From Anaeromyxobacter oryzae (GTDB lineage: Bacteria; Myxococcota; Myxococcia; Myxococcales; Anaeromyxobacteraceae), in contig NZ_AP025591.1 of NCBI RefSeq assembly GCF_023169945.1, positions 4,336,481 to 4,400,480 of the forward strand: a stretch of DNA of 64,000 nt. The letters run 5' to 3'. The position numbers and the translations under genes were made by a program. Of the stretch, positions 49,121-58,907 are shown piece after piece. The first letter of the stretch is position 1, and each line of letters starts with the position of its first letter. The notes below the pieces were generated by a model, which worked only from the letters and a program-made list of their open reading frames with translations, had not been told where the DNA came from and did not search any database.

Positions 49121-49327
49121 ATGAACGGAAGGAACGAGAAGACCATCCTCGGCGACGAGGAGCTGAGCGCGGTTTCCGGCGGACGGTTCAAGCGGCAGGG
49201 CAAGATCCCGGGATACGTCGCGCCGACGGTCCTGTTCGACGACGGGATGAACATCCTGACCACCGATCCCAGCACCAGCAACATCGCCTACGACTCGCCC
49301 TTCACGCCGATCCCCGCTCCGGCGTAG
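49121..49327 (+). CDS. Small peptide with double-glycine-type leader (RiPP/bacteriocin-like precursor candidate)
   Basis: A 68-residue open frame with a strong ribosome-binding site (AAGGAGAGATC) before the ATG. Residues 9-21 read ILGDEELSAVSGG, the pattern of bacteriocin-type leaders (L-x-D/E-E-E-L-x-x-V-x-G-G) that are removed by C39-peptidase transporters. The 47-residue remainder begins RFKRQGKIPGYVAPTVLFDD and is rich in Thr, Ser, Pro and Asp, with no cysteine, so it is unlikely to be a lanthipeptide. No modification enzyme or C39 exporter is near, so it would rely on genes elsewhere. Divergent from the NtrC-like regulator. Could instead be an unrelated small protein. Confidence 0.6.
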   Translation: MNGRNEKTILGDEELSAVSGGRFKRQGKIPGYVAPTVLFDDGMNILTTDPSTSNIAYDSPFTPIPAPA

Positions 49328-49403
49328 TGGACTCACCCTTCGATCCGTCCAGCTCTCGGGGACGGATCGGCGGCACGCGCGGACGCGCGAGAGCGTCCTG
49401 AAC

Positions 49404-49500
49404 CCCTCCCTCTCCCCCGCGCCAAGGCGCGGGGGAGAGGGCCGGGTGACGGGGCCCGCGCGGCGTCATCGCCTGGGGAAAGGGCCGGGGTGAGGGGCGG
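49404..49500. repeat. Dispersed palindromic repeat block
   Basis: CCCTCTCCCCCGCGCC (49408-49423) and GGCGCGGGGGAGAGGG (49426-49441) form a perfect 16-base stem with a two-base loop. It is followed by GCCGGGTGA and then a second partial copy (ctggggaaagggccggggtgagggg, about 49472-49497). The consensus GGGGAGAGGGCCGGGGTGAGGGG is shared with the elements at 50032 and, inverted, at 28366. Confidence 0.8.
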
Positions 49501-50031
49501 CCGCAGGACGGTCCCGCTCGAACGCGTCGGTCCCGTTCGCGTTCCCCCTCGCCTTGCGGTCGCGTTCGCAGATCCCTTCGCCTTCGCGCCCAATTGCCTT
49601 CGCCGTCGGCATCTCCCGCGGAGCGTTCCGGGCCCGGCGCCGCGCCCGCGGTGAGGCCCCCTCGTCCGTGCTCGCCGCGGACTCGCGACCGGGCGCCGTA
49701 TGTCGATCGGGCGCCGAAGCGCGCGGGGCCGCGGCACGCCCGGACGCGCCACGCTCGCGCCCGGGGACGTCCCGTGCGTCGCGCGAGGCGATCGTCTCCG
49801 TAGGGCGCTCGCGTGTCACGTCGCGTGCACCGCGGCTTGCGTACTGTCGATCGGTTCCGTACGCAGCGACGCGGCTGCGCGCGGGCGAGGGGGCCTCCCC
49901 GACTGTATGGCGCGGCGCCTCCCGGCGACCGGGGCCACCGTCCGCCGGGAGCGGCGGCGCGCCCGGGAGCATCTGGCCCTCCCGCGCGCCTCCGAAGATC
50001 GTCCCTCTCCCCGGCGCGAAGCGCCAGAAGA

Positions 50032-50088
50032 CCTCCCTCTCCCCCGCGCGGCCTCATCGCGTGGGGGAGAGGGCCGGGGTGAGGGGGC
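50032..50088. repeat. Dispersed palindromic repeat
   Basis: CCCTCTCCCCCGCG (50035-50048) pairs with CGCGTGGGGGAGAGGG (from 50058), followed by CCGGGGTGAGGGGG. It is the most complete copy of the family in this window; a partial copy (ccctctccccggcgcgaag) precedes it at about 50003. Confidence 0.8.
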
Positions 50089-50185
50089 GCCCGTCCGACC
50101 GCGACGCGTGCCTTCCCGGTACGCCGCCCCATCGGCGACTAGGGCGTCACGAACGCTCTCCACTCCGCAGCGTTCGCCGGGGTCC

Positions 50186-50293
50186 TTACCGCAGCATTCC
50201 GATGACGTCGACCGCGATGACCGAGGCGATGAGCCCGAGGATCACCCAGCCGACCGTGATGAGGAGCCACCCCTTCCACTCGCCCTTGAACAC
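50186..50293 (-). CDS. Small single-helix membrane protein (35 residues)
   Basis: A 35-residue frame from a GTG that lies three bases after the stop of the upstream gene. The sequence is a basic/aromatic start (VFKGEWKGW), one clear transmembrane helix (LLITVGWVILGLIASVIAV) and a short end (DVIGMLR). The coupling distance, the perfect hydrophobic profile and the TAA stop argue for a real small protein. The family and role are unknown; such proteins often associate with a larger membrane partner. Confidence 0.55.
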   Translation of the reverse strand: MFKGEWKGWLLITVGWVILGLIASVIAVDVIGMLR

Positions 50294-50296
50294 GGC

Positions 50297-50752
50297 CTAC
50301 GTCCCCGCCCACGATCGCCCGAGATACCCCTCCACTCCGCCGCCCCCCGGCGTGAGCACGGTCTCCACGTACGCGTCGCGCTCCGCCGCAATGACCTGCA
50401 GGTCCCACACGCAGAACGACTCGTCGCGCGCCGGCCGCCAGCCGCCGTGCTCGTCGCAGACGATGATCCGGACCGGCAGCTCGTTCTCCCGGTCCCACCA
50501 GGCGACGACCACGAAGTCCATGTCGCGGCCCTGGTGCTCGACGAGGAACCCGACGCCGGGCCGCTCCGCCGTCACCGCCGGCTCGGGCACCGCCGAGAGC
50601 GCGAGCCCCCGGCCCGCCCGGAAGCGCGCCTCCGCGAACGTCTCGCCGGGGAGCCAGATCGAGTAGCGCTTCAGCCGGTAGCCGAGGTGCTCGACGACGC
50701 CGCGGTACGCGACCGGGCGCGGGGCGTAGGGACGGGTGACGCGGAACGGCAT
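50297..50752 (-). CDS. Hypothetical protein
   Basis: A 151-residue soluble protein with well-mixed sequence and typical codon use, but no family recognised. It has tryptophan-rich strands (DFVVVAWWDRENELPVRI, ESFCVWDLQVIAAERDAYVE) and a glycine-rich loop near the end (TPGGGGVEGYL). No signal peptide. The small membrane protein follows immediately. It may be the tail of the tyrosine-degradation operon, since it lies 50 bases after the cupin gene on the same strand. Confidence 0.68.
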   Translation of the reverse strand: MPFRVTRPYAPRPVAYRGVVEHLGYRLKRYSIWLPGETFAEARFRAGRGLALSAVPEPAVTAERPGVGFLVEHQGRDMDFVVVAWWDRENELPVRIIVCDEHGGWRPARDESFCVWDLQVIAAERDAYVETVLTPGGGGVEGYLGRSWAGT

Positions 50753-50802
50753 GTGCGGGGTGTACCGCGGCGCGGGCCGGCGGACCGAGGATTTCCTCCC
50801 TC

Positions 50803-51126
50803 CTACCCCGGAACCTCGACGAAGTCGTAGGGCCCCGTGGCCTGCACGAGCAGGTAACGCGCCGGCGCGGAGCCCCGGTTGACGACGCGGTGGACACGTC
50901 CTGCGGGGATCCGCTGGCGCTGACCCGGAGCCAGCGTGACGGTCTCGTCCGGCTCCCGCAGGCCCACCTCGATCCCCTCGTCCAGGGAGAAGACGTCATC
51001 GGTGACGGCCGTGTGGAGATGCCAGGGCGAGCCCTGGCCGGGCGCGAGGGTGTTCACCCGCACCGCCACCGTGTCGGTCCTGGCGATCCACTCCGTGTCG
51101 GCCGCGAACGGCGGAGGTGATGTCAT
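50803..51126 (-). CDS. Cupin-domain protein
   Basis: A 107-residue single-domain cupin. The first cupin motif is SPWHLHTAVTDDVFSLDEG, with two histidines and a distal glutamate; the second is PAGRVHRVVNRGSAPARYL with the third histidine. These residues usually bind Fe, Mn or Zn. ATG at 51126, after GGTGGGAG, is preferred to the ATG 42 bases upstream. It lies 54 bases downstream of hmgA on the same strand and may be part of the aromatic degradation operon, but its activity is unknown. Confidence 0.8.
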   Translation of the reverse strand: MTSPPPFAADTEWIARTDTVAVRVNTLAPGQGSPWHLHTAVTDDVFSLDEGIEVGLREPDETVTLAPGQRQRIPAGRVHRVVNRGSAPARYLLVQATGPYDFVEVPG

Positions 51127-51180
51127 GGCTCCCACCTGTTCCGCTCGCAGGCGCGAGCGGGGCTGCAAGCACGAAGAGGC

Positions 51181-52338
51181 TCACCCGATGAAGCTCTCCT
51201 GGTATCCCGGGTCCTCGATCCCGAGCGCGAACGGCGTCGCCGCGAGCGGCTGGTAGCAGTCGAGCATCACCGCGAGCTCGTTCGTGCTCCTCGCCCCGAT
51301 GGACGCCTCGTACGCGCCGGGGTGCGGCCCGTGCATCGTGCCGGCGGGGTGGTGCGAGATCGAGCCCGCGCCGACGCCACGCCGCGAGGTGAACTCGCCG
51401 CGGACGTAGAACAGGACCTCGTCCACATCCACCGACGCGTGCGGGTACGGGCAGGGGACCGCCTCGGGGTGGAAGTCGAGCAGGCGCGGCACCAACGAGC
51501 ACACGAGCGCGCCCCGCGTCGCGAACGTGCCGTGCCAGGTCGGCGGCAGGTGCACGAGCCCCGCGCGCGGCTGGAAGTTCAGGATGGGGAAGGCGAACGG
51601 ATAGAGCGCGCCGTCCCAGCCCACGACGTCGAGCGGCGGCGCGTCGTAGCGGAAGCCGTGGAACGCGCCCGCGCGCTTCACGACGAGGTCCCGGAGGCCC
51701 TCGTCCTGCGGCCCCTTCCACTCGACCCGGCGGAAGTCGCGGTGCGAGTACGGCGCGTCCATGCGGAGCTGCCCGGTCTCGTTCCGCCACTGCGACGGCA
51801 GGTGCACGCCGCCCGCGCACTCCAGCACGAGCCAGCGCTGCGGGCCGGGGTCGGGCAGGAACCGGTGCAGCAGGCCCTTCGGGACGTAGACGTAGTCGTC
51901 CTTCCCGAACCGGAGATCGCCGAGGGGCGAGCGCAGGAGGCCGCCGCCCTCCTGGACGAAGTAGAGGTCGTCCGCGTCGCCGTTCGCGAGGTAGACCGGA
52001 TCGGCCGCGGTCGGCGTCGCGAGCCCGATGGTCACGTCCGCGTTGAAGAGGAGCGGGACCCGGGCGTCCACGAGCGGGCCGCCGCGCGGCGCGAGGTCCT
52101 GCGTCCGGTAGTGGCGCTTCTCGAGCCGGCGCGCCGGGCCCGCCTCCGGGAGCGGGAACCCGTGGCGCGGCTCGACGGCGTGGACCGCGTGCGGCCGCCC
52201 GCGGTGGTAGGCGAGCGTGTACGGTCCGTCGAAGCCGGCGCGCGTGTACGCCTCCTCGTACAGGAGCCGCCCCTCGGCGTCGCGGAAGGCGAGGTGGTGC
52301 TTCCTCGGCACCGCGCCCTGGACGATCCGGTCGAGCAT
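51181..52338 (-). CDS. hmgA: Homogentisate 1,2-dioxygenase
   Basis: A 385-residue Fe(II) dioxygenase that opens the homogentisate ring to give maleylacetoacetate. Motifs include YVYVPKGLLHRFLPDPG, ECAGGVHLPSQWRNETGQL, the iron-ligand region LLDFHPEAVPCPYPHASVDV and DEVLFYVRGEF (glutamate ligand), then ISHHPAGTMHGPHPGAYE (histidine ligands). Length fits the family. It is preceded by hppD with 16 bases between them, completing a tyrosine-degradation operon. Confidence 0.93.
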   Translation of the reverse strand: MLDRIVQGAVPRKHHLAFRDAEGRLLYEEAYTRAGFDGPYTLAYHRGRPHAVHAVEPRHGFPLPEAGPARRLEKRHYRTQDLAPRGGPLVDARVPLLFNADVTIGLATPTAADPVYLANGDADDLYFVQEGGGLLRSPLGDLRFGKDDYVYVPKGLLHRFLPDPGPQRWLVLECAGGVHLPSQWRNETGQLRMDAPYSHRDFRRVEWKGPQDEGLRDLVVKRAGAFHGFRYDAPPLDVVGWDGALYPFAFPILNFQPRAGLVHLPPTWHGTFATRGALVCSLVPRLLDFHPEAVPCPYPHASVDVDEVLFYVRGEFTSRRGVGAGSISHHPAGTMHGPHPGAYEASIGARSTNELAVMLDCYQPLAATPFALGIEDPGYQESFIG

Positions 52339-52354
52339 GCGCGCCGCGCGGGCG

Positions 52355-53538
<1,184 letters not shown>

Positions 53539-53542
<4 letters not shown>

Positions 53543-54201
53543 GGCGTCCTCTCGGGCGGGGCGTCGGACTGGCGGTCGGGCTCGGCCGCCTGGAACGGCG
53601 CGAGCGCGCGGCACGCCTCCTCGATCCGGCCGAGCGTCGGGAACGGCGCCACGTCTACGCCGAAGCGGCGCGCGCTGTACATCTGGGGCACGAGGTAGCA
53701 CTCGGCGAGGCCCGGCGCGTCGCCGTGGCAGAACCGGCTCACCGGGCCGTGGTTCACCGCCGCTTCGAGCCCCTGGAGCCCGACGGTGATCCAGTGCCGG
53801 ACCCACTCCTTCTCGTAGCCGGGGTGCCGCTCCTTGAGCATCCGCAGCACGATGGCGTTCTGGAGCGGCTGGATCCCCGAGTTCACGTGCTCCGCGAGCG
53901 AACGGACGCGGGCGCGGCCGGCGAGGTCCGCCGGGAGGAGCGGCGGGTCCGGGAACCGCTCGTCGAGCCACTCCAGGATCGCCATGGACTGGACGAGCCG
54001 GAGCACCTGGCCGTCCTCCTCGACCTCGAGCACCGGGATCTGACCCATCGGGCTCCGGGCGCGGTGCGCCTCGGAGTGCTGCTCGCCGGTGAGGAGGTTC
54101 ACCGGGACGCACTGGTAAGCGAGCCCCTTCAGCCCGAGGCCGATGCGGACGCGCCACGAGCTGGAGGACCGCCAGTAGGAGTAGAGGCGCAGGGTCGTCA
54201 T
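53539..54201 (-). CDS. maiA: Maleylacetoacetate isomerase (zeta-class GST)
   Basis: A 220-residue glutathione-S-transferase-like enzyme that isomerises maleylacetoacetate to fumarylacetoacetate using glutathione. The zeta signature is LYSYWRSSSSWRVRIGLGLKG (first half SSxxWRVRI); GQIPVLEVEEDGQVL and QSMAILEWLDERFP complete the GSH site; the C-terminal helical domain has EHVNSGIQPLQN. Start and stop both overlap neighbours by four bases (ATGA), so translation is coupled along the operon. Confidence 0.93.
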
Positions 54202-55175
54202 CCGGGCACCACCCGCTGGGCGATGGTGCCGAACACGTTGCGGCCGGCGCCGTCGCGCATCTCGAGCTCGACGGTGTCGCCCGCCGCCAGGAACCGCGTC
54301 GTCGCCTCGCCGTGGTCGATCAGCTCGAGCGCGCGCTGCTCGGCGATGCAGGACCACCCGCGCGCGCGGTCGGCGTTGGAGATCGTGCCGCTGCCGAGGA
54401 TCGTCCCCGCGGTGAACGCACGGGTCTTGGCCACGTGCTGGACGAGGTCGAGGAACGAGAAGTGCATCTCCGGCCCGGCGTCGAGGTCGCCGACGACCTT
54501 CCCGTTCCACCGCACCGTCAGGCGGAGTAGCACGCGGCCGTCGCGCCACGCCGGGCCGAGCTCGTCCGGCGTCACGGCGAACGGCGAGAACGCCGTCGCC
54601 GGCTTGGACTGGAAGAAGCCGAAGCCCTTCGCGAGCTCCGCCGGGACGAGGCTCCGCAGCGTCACGTCGTTCGCGAGGCAGAGGAGCCGCACGCACCGGG
54701 CGGCCTCGGAGGCGCGGGTGCCCCGGGGCACGTCGCCGAGGATGCAGCAGACCTCGCCCTCGAGGTCGAGCCCCCAGGCAGGATCCTGGAGCGGGATGTC
54801 CTCGGTGGGCGCGAGGAGCACGCCCGATCCGCCCTGGTAGACGAGCGGGTCGGTCTCCAGCGTCGGCGGCGGCTCGGCGCCGCGCGCCTTCCGCACGAGC
54901 CGGACGTGGTTCAGGTACGCGGAGCCGTCGATCCACTCGTACGCGCGGGGGAGCGGTGACAGGAGCTGGTCGGGATCGAGCGGCTCGCCGTCGACGTCCC
55001 CGGCGTCGAGGGTCGCGGCGAGGGCCCGGAGCGACGCCGCGCACGCGTCCCAGCGGTCGAGCGCGTCCTGCAGCGTGCGCGCCACGCTCCGCGCGTCGAG
55101 CACGGCGTCGCCGTCCCGGCGGACCACCACCAGCCGCCCGTCGCGGCTGCCGTCCCGTACCGTCGCGAGCCGCAT
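54198..55175 (-). CDS. fahA: Fumarylacetoacetate hydrolase
   Basis: A 325-residue FAH-family enzyme that splits fumarylacetoacetate into fumarate and acetoacetate, the last step of tyrosine degradation. Readable motifs: SAYLNHVRLVRKARG, the metal/catalytic region WGLDLEGEVCCILGD, LANDVTLRSLVPAELAKGFG, FQSKPATAFSPFAVTPDELG and ILGSGTISNADRARGWSCIAEQ. The first gene of the fahA-maiA-hppD-hmgA operon. ATG at 55175. No clear promoter was seen in the 104 bases before the divergent 55280 gene. Confidence 0.93.
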   Translation of the reverse strand: MRLATVRDGSRDGRLVVVRRDGDAVLDARSVARTLQDALDRWDACAASLRALAATLDAGDVDGEPLDPDQLLSPLPRAYEWIDGSAYLNHVRLVRKARGAEPPPTLETDPLVYQGGSGVLLAPTEDIPLQDPAWGLDLEGEVCCILGDVPRGTRASEAARCVRLLCLANDVTLRSLVPAELAKGFGFFQSKPATAFSPFAVTPDELGPAWRDGRVLLRLTVRWNGKVVGDLDAGPEMHFSFLDLVQHVAKTRAFTAGTILGSGTISNADRARGWSCIAEQRALELIDHGEATTRFLAAGDTVELEMRDGAGRNVFGTIAQRVVPG

Positions 55176-55279
55176 CTCTCGCGAAGGTAGTAACGGGCGG
55201 TCGCCCGCGTTCGAAGGCCCGGGCGGGGCGAGGGCGCGTCCTCGGCACCCGCGCGCGGGGCGCGCTAGAAAGGTCCCCC

Positions 55280-56446
55280 GTGACCGGCCTCACCGTCTCC
55301 GTCCACGGCGCCCTCTCCGAGATCCCCGCCGCCGCGTGGGACGCGCTGCTCGCGCACGAGCCCGACCGCGCGAGCCCCTTCCTCCGGCACGCGTTCCTCC
55401 TCGCCTGCGAGGAGAGCGGCGCGGCGACCCCGCGGGCCGGCTGGGTGCCCCGCCACCTCGTCGTGCGCCGCCGCCGGGAGGTCGTCGCCGCCGCCCCCGC
55501 GTACGCCCGCGACCGCTCGGACGGCGACTTCGGCCGCGACTGGGAGTGGGCGTCCGTCGCCGCCCGCGGGCGGACGCCGTGGTACCCGAAGCTCGTCCTC
55601 GGGGTGCCGTTCACCCCGGCGACCGGGCGGCGCGTCCTGGTCGCCCCCGGCGAGGATCGCGGCGCGATGGTCCACGCCGTCGTCGAGGCCGCGCGCCGGC
55701 TCTGCGCCGACGAGGGCATCCACGGCGTGCACGCCCTGTTCCCGGATCCGGAGGACGCGCGGGAGCTCGAGGCCGCCGGCCTCGCGCTCCGCATCGACTT
55801 CCAGTACCACTGGAGGAACGACGGCTATCGCACGCCGGAGGACTTCCTCGCGCGGTTCCCGTCGAAGCGCCGGAACGCGATCCGCCGGGAGAAGAGCATG
55901 CCGGAGAGGCAGGGCATCGCGATCCGGACGGTGCGGGGCGACGAGCTCGTCCGGGATCCCGCCGGCTGGGCCAAGGCGTGCTTCGCGCTCCACCGGGCCA
56001 CGACGGACAAGATGGTCTGGGGCATGCGCTTCGTGAACCGCGCCTTCTACGAGCGCGTCATCGCGGGCCTGCCGGACGCGGTGGAGGTCGTCGAGGCGCG
56101 CCGCGACGGTGGCCTCGTCGCGATGGCGTTCAACCTCGCGAGCCCGACGCGGCTCTACGGCCGGTACTGGGGCTGCGTCGAGGAGCACCCGTTCCTCCAC
56201 TTCAACGTCGCGCTGTACCACTCCATCGACGAGTGCATCCGGCGCGGCGTCTCCGTCTTCGAGGGCGGGGCCGGCGGCGAGCACAAGATCGCGCGCGGCT
56301 TCGAGCCCGCGGAGACCTGGAGCGCCCACCTCGTCCTCGACCGCCGCCTCGACGCCGCCCTCCGCCGCCACCTCGACACCGAGCGCGCGCAGCGGCTCGA
56401 GGCCGTCGCCCGCTGGCGCGAGGAGCACGCCCGGCTCGGCGGATAG
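55280..56446 (+). CDS. FemAB/GNAT-like acyltransferase (DUF482/peptidogalycan family)
   Basis: A 388-residue cytosolic protein of the DUF482 family, whose fold combines GNAT and FemAB features. Typical segments: HAFLLACEESGAATPRAGWV, HLVVRRRREVVAAAPAYARD, YHWRNDGYRTPEDFLARFPS followed by KRRNAIRREK, MVWGMRFVNRAFYE, LYGRYWGCVEEHPFLHFNVA and FEGGAGGEHKIARGFEP. Members are linked to cell-envelope or amino-acyl transfer but are poorly characterised. GTG at 55280 leads directly into the family start; longer frames upstream overlap fahA antisense and are rejected. Confidence 0.85.
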   Translation: MTGLTVSVHGALSEIPAAAWDALLAHEPDRASPFLRHAFLLACEESGAATPRAGWVPRHLVVRRRREVVAAAPAYARDRSDGDFGRDWEWASVAARGRTPWYPKLVLGVPFTPATGRRVLVAPGEDRGAMVHAVVEAARRLCADEGIHGVHALFPDPEDARELEAAGLALRIDFQYHWRNDGYRTPEDFLARFPSKRRNAIRREKSMPERQGIAIRTVRGDELVRDPAGWAKACFALHRATTDKMVWGMRFVNRAFYERVIAGLPDAVEVVEARRDGGLVAMAFNLASPTRLYGRYWGCVEEHPFLHFNVALYHSIDECIRRGVSVFEGGAGGEHKIARGFEPAETWSAHLVLDRRLDAALRRHLDTERAQRLEAVARWREEHARLGG

Positions 56447-56607
56447 CGCCGACCCTCGGCCTCCACGCCCGGCCACGGGCAATCGAGGGCGTCCGGAAAG
56501 CGGGCGCCCGGTGTCCTTCACGTCGAGCGCGGCGCCGTGACGCCGCCACGACCCCGGGGCGAACGCGCGCCCGCGCATGCGCCCGGAACGACGAAAGGAT
56601 CACCACC

Positions 56608-58035
56608 ATGAAGCGCAGCCCCCTCGCACCCGTCCTCGCAGCCCTCGTGACCTCCGCCCTCGCCTGCGGCGGCTCCGGCTCCTCCTCCTCCGGCACCGGA
56701 CCCGGCGGGGGCGGTGCGGGGCTGCAGCTCACGCGCGGCGCGATCACCGAGCGCGCGGCGGGGTCCATCACCGTGAACGGGACGAGGATCGACACCCGCT
56801 CCGCGACGGTCCACATCGAGAAGGCGCAGCGGCCCGAGTCCGAGCTCGAGAAGGGAATGGTCGTCACCGTGAAAGGCACCTTCGACGATCGGACCGGCAC
56901 CGCCGCCGAGGTCGAGTTCGAGGACGTCGCGAAGGGCCGCGTCGACGACAAGGGCACCGACTTCCTCGTCGTCGGCGGGCAGACCGTCCGCGTGGACGAC
57001 TCGACCGAGTTCCCCGACGGCTCCCGGATGGCCGGCGTCTCGGGCGGGTCGCGGGTCCGGATCTCGGGCGTGCCCGACGATCGCGGCGGGCTGCGGGCGA
57101 CGCGCGTGGACCACGACGACGCGACCGGCGAGGACCTCGAGCTGAAGGGCTTCGTGTCCGACCTCTCCGCCGCCGGCTTCACCCTGAAGATCTCCCCCGA
57201 CGCGGCGCAGGCGTGGACGGTCACGCTCGCCCCCGGCGTCGCGCTCCCCGCCGGGATCGCGAACGGTTCGTACGTCGAGGTCCGCTCCGCCGGCGCGCCG
57301 CAGGGCGGCGCCATCGTCGCCGCCGCGGTCTCGCTCGAGGACCGCGGCGAGGGCGAGGCCACCGAGGTCGAGATCGAGGGCATCGTCTCGTCCGGCACCT
57401 CGAGCGACTTCGTGGTCGACGGCCAGGCGGTCCACACCACCGCGACGACCCGGTGGTACCTCGGCGCGCCCACCGACCTCGCGCCGGGCGTGAAGGTCGA
57501 GGTCGAGGGCCACGCGCTCGTCGCCGGCGTCCTCCAGGCGGAGAAGGTCTCCTTCCGCGCGGCGTACCGGCTCCAGGGCGCGGCGGCGGACGTCGCGATC
57601 TCCGGCGCCGCGGGCACGCTCTCCCTCCTCGGCATCCCGGTCAGCGTCTCCGACCTCACCGAGTGGCGGATCTCCCCGTCCGCGCTCGCGGCCGGCACGA
57701 CGATCGAGGTCCGCGGCGTGCCGCGCAGCGGCGGCGCCGGCCTCGTGGCGACGCGCATCGAGGCGACCAACGACACCCGCCTCGTGCTCCAGGGCGTGGT
57801 CTCCTCGGCGGACGCGGCGGCGGGTTCGCTCGGCATCCTCGGCCTCACCGCCGCGAGCGATGCCTCGACGGAATTCCACGCCGAGACCGCCGCCGACGCC
57901 CCGCTGGACCGGGCGGCGTTCTTCGCGGCGATCACGCCGGGGGTCACCGTGGTGAAGGTCCGCGGGCGCGACGCGACGGCGCTCTCCGGAACCACGCTCA
58001 CCGCGAAGGAGATGGAGCTCGAGAGCCAGAAGTGA
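56608..58035 (+). CDS. Lipoprotein with repeated DUF5666-type domains
   Basis: A 475-residue exported lipoprotein: signal peptide with lipobox SALAC (cysteine 20), then a Gly/Ser-rich linker, then roughly five copies of a ~70-residue beta-rich module with the DUF5666 look (for example GMVVTVKGTFDDRTGTAAEV, GSRVRISGVPDDRGGLRATR, GTTIEVRGVPRSGGAGLVAT). DUF5666 proteins are outer-membrane or periplasmic and of unknown function. The ATG has GAAAGGA upstream. A long stem-loop follows the stop codon. Monocistronic. Confidence 0.85.
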   Translation: MKRSPLAPVLAALVTSALACGGSGSSSSGTGPGGGGAGLQLTRGAITERAAGSITVNGTRIDTRSATVHIEKAQRPESELEKGMVVTVKGTFDDRTGTAAEVEFEDVAKGRVDDKGTDFLVVGGQTVRVDDSTEFPDGSRMAGVSGGSRVRISGVPDDRGGLRATRVDHDDATGEDLELKGFVSDLSAAGFTLKISPDAAQAWTVTLAPGVALPAGIANGSYVEVRSAGAPQGGAIVAAAVSLEDRGEGEATEVEIEGIVSSGTSSDFVVDGQAVHTTATTRWYLGAPTDLAPGVKVEVEGHALVAGVLQAEKVSFRAAYRLQGAAADVAISGAAGTLSLLGIPVSVSDLTEWRISPSALAAGTTIEVRGVPRSGGAGLVATRIEATNDTRLVLQGVVSSADAAAGSLGILGLTAASDASTEFHAETAADAPLDRAAFFAAITPGVTVVKVRGRDATALSGTTLTAKEMELESQK

Positions 58036-58082
58036 CGTGTCGTGCGCGGGCGCGGCTGGCTGGGCCTCCGCCCGCTGCGCGC

Positions 58083-58120
58083 GAAGCCCCCGGGACGCCG
58101 CCCCGCGTCCCGGGGGCTTC
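58083..58120. terminator. Bidirectional stem-loop between convergent genes
   Basis: GAAGCCCCCGGGACG (58083-58097) pairs perfectly with CGTCCCGGGGGCTTC (58106-58120) over 15 base pairs with an eight-base loop. It lies between the convergent lipoprotein and methyltransferase genes and could serve both. There is no U-tract, so it may act with Rho or as an mRNA-stabilising end. Confidence 0.7.
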
Positions 58121-58154
58121 GTCTATCGGGCGACGGGGTGCGGGGGTGGACCGC

Positions 58155-58907
58155 TCAACCGGCCCTCGCCCACCACAGCGTGATCTCCCGCGCCCACACT
58201 GCGCCGCCGTGCTTCGCCGCCAGCGCGCGGGCGTCCGCGAGGAGCGCGTCGAGCGCCGCCGGACCGAGCGCCGGGCCGACGTACGACAGCGAGCGGAGCA
58301 CCGCGGCGAGGCGCGCCTCGTCGAGCGACACCGCGTCGTCGAAGCGCTCGGCGGCGGGGGCCGGCATCCCGGCGGTCGAGAAGAGGAGCCCGACCGGCGG
58401 CGGGGCCGGGCGGGCCTTGAAGTTCGCGCGGGCGATCCGGGCCGCGAGCGCATCGAGGAACGGCGTCGCCGCGAGGCGCGGGGTCACCACCGCGAGGACG
58501 CCGCCGGGGGCGAGGAGCCGGGCCGCCTCCCGGGCGCCGCGCTCGGGATCGATCCAGTGCAGCGCGTCGGCGAGCACCACGAGGTCGTGCGCCGCGGCGG
58601 GGAGGCCGGTGTCCTCCGCCGCCGCGTGCACCGGGACGACGGAAGGGCCCGCCTCGGCGGCGAGCGCGGCGAGCATCTCGCGCGCGGGCTCCACCGCGGC
58701 GACGCGTGCGCCGAGCCGCCCGAGCGGCAGCGCGAGGTGACCGGTGCCCGCGCCGAGGTCGGCGACGCGCGGCGACGGCCCGCCCGCGAGCGCGAGGAGG
58801 CGGGCGAGCAGCGCGTCCGGGTAGCCGGGCCGGAGCCGGTAGTCGGCGGCGAGCCGGTTGAAGACCCAGCGGGCGTGATCGGCGGGGCGGACGGCGCGGC
58901 GGGACAC
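58155..58907 (-). CDS. Class I SAM-dependent methyltransferase
   Basis: A 250-residue Rossmann-fold methyltransferase of the small-molecule (methyltransferase-11) type. Motif I is VADLGAGTGHLALPLG (about 48-63), an acidic residue follows in VAAVEPAREML, motif II is LVVLADALHWIDP and motif III RLLAPGGVLAVV. N-terminal FNRLAADYRLRPGYPDALLA is typical. The substrate cannot be predicted. Monocistronic; divergent from the release-factor-like gene by 149 bases. Confidence 0.88.
   Translation of the reverse strand: MSRRAVRPADHARWVFNRLAADYRLRPGYPDALLARLLALAGGPSPRVADLGAGTGHLALPLGRLGARVAAVEPAREMLAALAAEAGPSVVPVHAAAEDTGLPAAAHDLVVLADALHWIDPERGAREAARLLAPGGVLAVVTPRLAATPFLDALAARIARANFKARPAPPPVGLLFSTAGMPAPAAERFDDAVSLDEARLAAVLRSLSYVGPALGPAALDALLADARALAAKHGGAVWAREITLWWARAG

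Larger units (their letters stand above)
49328..50185. other. Repeat-rich intergenic region
   Basis: About 860 bases with no credible gene on either strand; open frames here are arginine/proline-rich and run through palindromes. The section holds two dispersed palindromic repeat blocks (listed separately) and sequence with many CGCGA/TCGCG-type short words. No insertion sequence ends or tRNA were recognised. Confidence 0.6.
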
